From Rhodococcus jostii RHA1 (GTDB lineage: Bacteria; Actinomycetota; Actinomycetes; Mycobacteriales; Mycobacteriaceae): a stretch of 64,000 nucleotides of DNA. Every line of letters begins with the position of its first letter. Positions within the stretch are counted from its first letter, which is position 1. Shown in pieces: positions 62,001 to 64,000 of the stretch. The notes under the pieces are model-generated. The model was not told where the DNA came from. It saw nothing but the letters and a program-made list of their open reading frames with translations, and did no database searches. The position numbers and the translations under genes are program-made. The stretch covers positions 5,770,501 to 5,834,500 of the forward strand of contig NC_008268.1 of assembly GCF_000014565.1 (NCBI RefSeq), written 5' to 3'.

Positions 62001-64000
62001 ATCGGCGCCGACGCTGATTTCTTTGCCCTGGGCGGAAATTCGCTGTCCGCGACCCGGGTTGTCTCGCACCTGTCATCGATGTCCGGACGGCGTATCGGGG
62101 TGCGCGACCTGTTCGACCGCCCCACCGTTGCCGCGCTCGCCGCCCTGATCGAGGAGGGCGGTGACCAGCGTCCACCGCTCGTCGCCGAGCACGCCGACCA
62201 GCCGGCGCCGCTCGCCTACGCGCAGCAACGGCTGTGGTTGCTCAACCGGGTCGACCCCCACTCTCCCGCCTACAACGTGCCGTTCGCCGTCGACCTCGAC
62301 GGGGACCTGGACGTCACTGCACTGGCTGCCGCCCTGCACGATGTGGTCACCCGGCACACCGTGCTGCGCACCGTCTTCCCGGACACCGAGACCGGGCCCG
62401 TCCAGAAGGTCGTCCCCGCCGCCGTCGACCTCACGCCCACCGAGGACGAGGCCACCTTCGCCGTCCGCGGATTCGACCTCACCACCGAGCCACCACTGCG
62501 CGCCGCCCTGTTCGAGGTTGCGCCCCACCGCCACACCGTCGTCGTGGTGCTGCACCACATCGCCGTCGACGGACTGTCGTTCGGTCCGCTGATCCGGGAC
62601 GTGGTCAGCGCCTATCACGCGAGGACGTCCGGGCGTGTTCCCGACTGGGCACCGCTTCCCGTCGCCTACACCGACTACGCGCGGTGGCAGCGCCGCGTCC
62701 TCGGCGACATCGCCGATCCTGACAGTCGTATGCGTCGCGAACTCGACTACTGGACCTCCGCCCTCGACGGCCTGCCCTCCCTGCTGCCGCTGCCCATCGA
62801 CCGGCCACGGCCCGGCACCGACCGGCTGACCGCCCGGCACCTCCCGTTCTCGGTGCCCGCCGAGTTGCACCACCGCCTGGAAACAGTGGCCCGGGAGCAG
62901 AACGCGACGCCGTTCATGGTGCTGCACGCCGCGCTCGCCGTCCTGTTGTCCAAGCTGACCGGTGCTGACGACGTCGCCATCGGAACACCCACGTCGGGGC
63001 GCATCGACCCGGCGCTCGACGACGTGGTCGGCATGTTCGTCGGCACCGTGGCCCTGCGCAGCCGGATCGACCCACGTGCTGGGTTCGACGCCCTACTCGC
63101 CGCCGTTCGGGAAACCGACCTCGCCGCGTTCGCTCATTCCGAGGTGCCGTTCGACCTGGTCGTGGATGCGGTCGCGCCCACCCGCTCGGTCGGGCATCAC
63201 CCTTTGTTCCAGGTGATGCTGGCGTACGACAGCTTCGGGTCTCTTCCTGCTGTGACGATGTCGGGGCTGGATGTGCGCGGCCGTGAACTGGGCACCGGCA
63301 CCAGCCGGTTCGACCTCGAGGTGTCGATAAGAGAACAGCGCGGCGAAGATGGTGAACCGGTCGGTCTCGACGGTGTATTCGTCTATCCGGCAGAGCTGTT
63401 CGACTCCGAGACGGTCGAGGGGTGGGCGGAGCGTCTGCTGCGGGTGCTGCGGGTGGTGACCACCGATGTGCAGGTGCTTGTGGGGTCGATCGACGTCCTC
63501 AGCGAGTCCGAACGCAACGCGAGTGTTTCGGGTCTCGACGGTGCACCACCGGAAGCGTCATCGTTGGCGGAACTGTTCGAGCGCCGCGCCGCAGAGAATC
63601 CCGACGCGGCGGCGATCACGTTCGGTGACACCACGGTGACCTACGGCGACCTGGATCACCGCTCCGCGGAGATGGCCGAGAGCCTGCGGGCGTCCGGCGT
63701 GGGAGCCGAAGATCTGGTTGCCCTCGTGCTGCCGCGCTCGGTCGATCTGGTGGTGGCGATGCTCGCGGTGATCCGCGCCGGTGCCGCGTACCTGCCCATC
63801 GACGTCGACTACCCCGCCGAGCGCATCCGTTACCTGCTCGACGACGCCGCGCCGACGGTCGTGATCTCCGAGATGCCGCAGGTGAGTGGCACTGTGTCCA
63901 CGGGTGCGTCTCGCCGCTCACCTGGGGGAGCGGCGTACGTGATCTACACATCGGGCTCCACCGGGCAGCCGAAGGGCGTGACAGTCACCCACGCCAACGT
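50013..64000 (+). CDS. Nonribosomal peptide synthetase, at least five modules, truncated by the window edge
   Basis: 4662 complete codons without a stop. GTG 50013 leads straight into C1 ([17 protein letters not shown]). Approximate layout: C1 50019-51330 (HHIVIDG), A1 51360-52790, T1 at 52911 (LGGNS), C2 53090-54420, A2 54440-55800, T2 at 55938, C3 56100-57380, A3 57420-58840, T3 at 58962 (VGASS), C4 59150-60470, A4 60500-61900, T4 at 62031, C5 62200-63500, A5 from 63560. All C domains keep HHxxxDG. No epimerase is visible. By-eye pocket codes (first nine positions): A1 DIDIDGGVT, A2 DAHTAALIW, A3 DLNMDAGIV, A4 DGHTAVLVW; A1/A3 and A2/A4 are alike. I would not name the amino acids. C1 is close to C1 of the first synthetase and may take the same type of starter. 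Confidence 0.93.
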   Translation, partial: MSEFPLSRAQQGIWFAQQLDPSVPLNVAQYVEIQGHVDVGSLVDATDRACRELQSPCVSLIDNRDEVLQVVDVEIDDAISYRDLRAVDNAIAEAHRWMTAEYSRPLDVLKDRLIMATLLHVGEDHYFWFSRVHHIVIDGHGGMVLTNRVAEIYSHLVNGTEPPPSKALSLRELYDAEDAYRSTSRFETDGNYWAERIAGLPDPARLTAREAPPTAPSLLLGGTIADGISQRIGDVARRWNSSDVPVVVAAFAAYLARMTGATDIVLSLPVSARTTAATRRSAGMVSNIVPLRVQVDAEVSGAELVRRVQLELTGALRHQRYRYEDMRRDLPDGGARRGGFGPTVNLMIYHQEIVLGDVVGVFHPLTSGPVDDLALNLYPSVTGRGARVDFEANPTLYEETELHAQYRRFLNFLATFVGAEDDTPVGALPILDETEQSALVPCAGPYAVPPATLPELLDAGLRDPDAIALRHAGADLSYGQLDVWSNRLAHRLIERGIGPEDVVAVMLPRSPESVVAVWAVARSGAAFLPVDPGYPAERIAFMLADSETTVALAADASVVPAGIDWVEVADRPGDSSPVADADRVRPLRIDHPAYVLYTSGSTGTPKGVTVTHRGLAGLVSARDGLYDVDDSARVAHFASPSFDISLDELLLAFTAGATLVIVPPNVFGGEMLTELLRTERVTHAILTPAVVATLVPSELPDLRVLDVGGEALTGALVAAWAPGRVMVNGYGPTEATVTTLFSPPLVPGEPVTIGRPVPGTEALVLDARLRPVPVGVVGELYLAGESLARGYHRRTRLTAERFVAYPHGAGSRMYRTGDRVRWTPDHQLEFVGRTDTQVKIRGFRVELGEIDAVLTAAPGVDHAVTVVHGAGMSSGTVVSYVSGATDPATVLDFAAARLPHYMVPASVTVLEQMPITPSGKIDRAHLPEPVVSPSRAPHGEVEELLAAVIADVLGLHSIGADADFFALGGNSLSATQVAARLSARGHAVGVRDIFEAPTVALLAARVGASRSRVATPPLRQSGEDGSAAPLAPAQQRLWLLAQAAPESPAYNVPFVVELDGELDVSSLAAAVHDVLDRHAVLRTVYPETDNGPVQVVTPAVVDLTPVGLEPDALDAAVAELAGRGFDVTTETPVRIRLFRLTPTRHALVVIAHHIAMDGLSFAPLTRDVITAYEARRSGTVPSWPELDVQYTDYARWHLDIVDAAAPGDIDYWTTQLDGAPELLSLPTDRPRLAAGLHPAGAVPLAFDADLHRSVVELARTHDSTPFMVVHAALAVTLSALAGTDDIAIGTAVSGRTHPSLDALIGMFVGNVVLRTRVSAHQTFADVLSGVRRTDLDAFAHSETPFDQVADAVTGGTSAPHHPLFQVALAFENAATEPELTLGDLMVRPYAVPAPVARFDLELALAEQHSPDGSAAGLLGTVTYSRALFDDTTVHRWTRLLERVLKAMVARPDASVRTVDLLDPDDRAALVPQHGPAAAPAVTLPALLGTGIAVVSGSGGLTPAELDDRANRLAHHLIDRGLGPGDVVAVQLPRSVEWVTALCAVARTGAAFVPIDPTYPEARVAHILADSGARAVLTDSDMQHLGDNPSPVTDNDRVRPLRVDDPAYVIYTSGSTGTPKGVVVTHRGLSSHAAALRKSYAVDSVSRILAFASPSVDASVHELLSACGATLVLAPTDVYGGDELTELLQRERITHWTTTPAVLALTKPDGLDHLRVVAVAGDVCPPDLVSRWAPGRTLLNLYGPTEATIWATGTGPLSADDPVTIGSPIDGMSAVVLDAALRPVPVGAVGELYLTGPGLARGYVGKPGWTAERFVANPHGDGRMYRTGDLVRWTASRHLDFAGRADDQVKIRGFRVELGEIDAVLRSAPGVDTAVTIACDGALHSYVHGTDVDTDAVLAFATQHVPRHLIPASVTVLDHLPLTRGGKVDRAALPEPVVRTASSREARTATQELVAAAFATEIGTEGIGLDDSFFDLGGNSLGATRLAARVGSVLGRRVSVRDIFDHPTVAELAAHVTGAADRPALVPRETSGPVPLSAQQQGLWLVNQRDPATDPYAMGFEVDLDGTLDGEALRAAVRDMQHRHRMLRTVFPSLDEQVVLDEADGVLADAAGGGLDLTRDVPIRVTLSQRASGRHTVAILLHHIAVDGLSLQPLLRDLAVAYSARTAGRVPDWSPLSVEYSSYVLWQREVLGDAEDPDSLAASQLAYWAEALDELPAVLPLPLDRPRPAGALTLGHTTFVVGAEQHRALIRLAREHDVTPFMVLHAALAVLLRALTGTDDIAVGTSTGGRADPALDDLVGMFVGTLALRTPIDPAASFADLLETVRAADLGAFEHADVPFEQVVRQQGTESGQLEHPLFQVMLAYENFDAAEVELPGLAARVRDVQTHARPFDLDLTVRERRSDDGTPDGLHADVNFPRELFDTETIDRWMALLQRILLAATLDPSVTVGNLDLLDPDEHAALVPRVGPVAVPAATLPDLFERRHDGVAVRCAGVEVTYRELDARANRLARRLIARGIGPEDLVALMLPRSVESIVAVWAVTRSGAAFLPVDPGYPAERIAFMLHDSGAAVALAADASHVPDGVAWIDVTDGPGDAAAVTDADRVRPLRVDHPAYVLYTSGSTGRPKGAMVTHRGLAPLADANATLGLLDSEARVAHIASPSFDLSINEMLLAFTAGATLVVVPPWVLAGDELADVLRRERVTHVMVTPSVLASLEPASVPDLRVIDLAGEELPWELAQRWAPARIVVNGYGPTETTIVNFMSDPLTPGGPLTIGGPIEGTEVLVLDSRLRPVPVGVTGEVYLAGESLGRGYHGRPGLTAERFIAYPSGNGTRMYRSGDLARWTPSHQLVIVGRADNQVKVRGFRVELGEVDSALRTAPGVESAVTLVHGTTLASYVTGSVEPAAVQAFTADKLPHYMVPGSVTVLDAMPLTANGKVDRAALPEPGASVVRSRKPRGATEEVVARVIADVLGLPSIDAETDFFAVGASSLTATTLASRVGHALERQVSVRDVFEAPTVAALTSRLLRSPCAFSAALTTTKAHGREAPLAPAQDRLWLLDRITPGSADYVVPFAVDLSGAVDVDALAAAVRDVVDRHEPLRTVFRETETGAVQLPSDVALDLSPVPIDEHGLGEAITALTTEGFDLTRDTPIRVRLLDRGTHGYTVVVAAHHIVFDGLSAAPLARDVMAAYRARRDGHAPGWDALPVRYGDYARWHRGIVEEGADRDLAFWKTTLDGLPERLQLPTDRPRPATATTPDRVPFTVDAGTHRAVEELARRCSATPFMVVHSALAATLAVLTGTDDIAVGTPVSGRGDPVLDDLVGMFVGTIVLRTRVDPSLPFADLVSATRVADLAAFAHSEQPFDRVVDVVAPTRSTTHHPLFQVMLAYQNFTEPEIRFDDVTVRSRDTPSSVSRYDLEIEIRERHAEDGAAAGLDGVIAYPTELFDRDTIARWSRLLQRVLQSAVMDPSVAVGDLDVLEPSEAADVVPARGEVALSPITLPDLLCGNSHDVAVRCGDDELTYRELDERANRLARKLIRLGIGPEDAVALLLPRSIDSVTAVWAVARVGAASLPIDLDHPAERTARILTAAGVRVAIAHDADLVPDGIVWIDAREGQGDSAPIGDRERVRPLTADHPAYVVFTSGSTGEPKGVVVTHRGFANHAAEVRARYRVGPDSRVLHFAAPSFDGAFHEILVAAIGGATLVIAPPGVVGGDELKDLLLRERVTHWTTTPSVPALMDPEGLDSLEFLAVVGEACPPEVLERWARNRTVVDLYGPTEHTVWATGSSELQSGDPITIGRPIRGASAVVLDSRLRPVPVGVIGELHLSGPALARGYLGAPALTAQRFVANPHGYGRMYRSGDLVRWTADHTLEFVGRADSQLKIRGFRVELGEIDAVLWSAPGVDTAVTVLHDNVLAAYVHGTVELDPAALRAYVAERLPHYMVPATVTVLDAVPLTVNGKVNRDALPAPELPAATRPPQTPVEQTVADAVAAVLGIPDIGADADFFALGGNSLSATRVVSHLSSMSGRRIGVRDLFDRPTVAALAALIEEGGDQRPPLVAEHADQPAPLAYAQQRLWLLNRVDPHSPAYNVPFAVDLDGDLDVTALAAALHDVVTRHTVLRTVFPDTETGPVQKVVPAAVDLTPTEDEATFAVRGFDLTTEPPLRAALFEVAPHRHTVVVVLHHIAVDGLSFGPLIRDVVSAYHARTSGRVPDWAPLPVAYTDYARWQRRVLGDIADPDSRMRRELDYWTSALDGLPSLLPLPIDRPRPGTDRLTARHLPFSVPAELHHRLETVAREQNATPFMVLHAALAVLLSKLTGADDVAIGTPTSGRIDPALDDVVGMFVGTVALRSRIDPRAGFDALLAAVRETDLAAFAHSEVPFDLVVDAVAPTRSVGHHPLFQVMLAYDSFGSLPAVTMSGLDVRGRELGTGTSRFDLEVSIREQRGEDGEPVGLDGVFVYPAELFDSETVEGWAERLLRVLRVVTTDVQVLVGSIDVLSESERNASVSGLDGAPPEASSLAELFERRAAENPDAAAITFGDTTVTYGDLDHRSAEMAESLRASGVGAEDLVALVLPRSVDLVVAMLAVIRAGAAYLPIDVDYPAERIRYLLDDAAPTVVISEMPQVSGTVSTGASRRSPGGAAYVIYTSGSTGQPKGVTVTHAN

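Noticed and set aside
1..64000. CRISPR arrays, tRNA/rRNA genes, insertion sequences and integrase genes
   Set aside because: No regularly spaced repeats, no cloverleaf or rRNA-like sequence, and no transposase or integrase motifs were seen on either strand.

Overview
The window is high-GC actinobacterial DNA with many GTG/TTG starts and 4-bp gene overlaps. It looks like a Mycobacteriales genome, most likely Rhodococcus or a close relative. Support comes from a 359-aa GDP-mannose pyrophosphorylase of mycobacterial ManB type, an antigen-85-like secreted esterase, very large NRPS genes, and a fucose/glucuronate/mannose exopolysaccharide locus of the kind known from rhodococci. The genus is an inference from gene content; no rRNA, tRNA or other marker gene is present.

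Left accessory part (1-11.2 kb). A small unknown gene is followed by a large LuxR-type (LAL) ATPase regulator on the minus strand. Divergent from it is a compact cassette: a degenerate GTP-cyclohydrolase-II-like protein, an acidic-then-hydrophobic unknown protein, a subtilisin-family (S8) protease, and a stand-alone propeptide/I9-inhibitor-like protein. Next come a secreted S1 (trypsin-fold) protease and a group of very small genes of 30, 31, 48 and 30 codons with ribosome binding sites; two of these end at good hairpin terminators, and two are paralogous. An imperfect direct repeat of about 130 bp occurs at 6.6 and 8.0 kb. A small membrane protein, an unknown gene and a secreted staphylococcal-nuclease-fold protein complete this part.

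NRPS 1 (11.2-26.9 kb) is one 5.2-kaa synthetase, C-A-T-E-C-A-T-C-A-T-C-A-T-C. It has four adenylation domains, one epimerase and a terminal condensation domain, and no thioesterase. It is followed by an Ag85-like secreted esterase. A decayed region with a frameshifted minus-strand gene separates it from the polysaccharide locus.

Exopolysaccharide locus (29.4-49.8 kb). Two near-identical 507-aa polyprenyl glycosylphosphotransferases, each with the same upstream element, flank the sugar-nucleotide genes manB, manA and galU. Then come a GT4 glycosyltransferase, a WcaB-like acyltransferase, a flippase-like membrane protein, a minus-strand pair (GT4 plus WecG/TagA), gmd and fcl for GDP-fucose, ugd for UDP-glucuronate, a YdcF-like protein, the C-terminal remnant of a CpsD/CapB tyrosine kinase, an O-antigen-ligase-like polymerase and a DUF4012 protein. 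Together these supply UDP-Glc, UDP-GlcA, GDP-Man and GDP-Fuc, start the repeat unit on undecaprenyl phosphate, extend and flip it, and polymerise it.

NRPS 2 (50.0 kb to the end) is a second giant synthetase, open at the right edge, with C-A-T repeated four times, then C and part of a fifth A domain. No epimerase is visible. Both synthetases begin with a closely similar EntF-like condensation domain. No MbtH, phosphopantetheinyl transferase, dihydroxybenzoate genes or siderophore transport genes are visible in the window.
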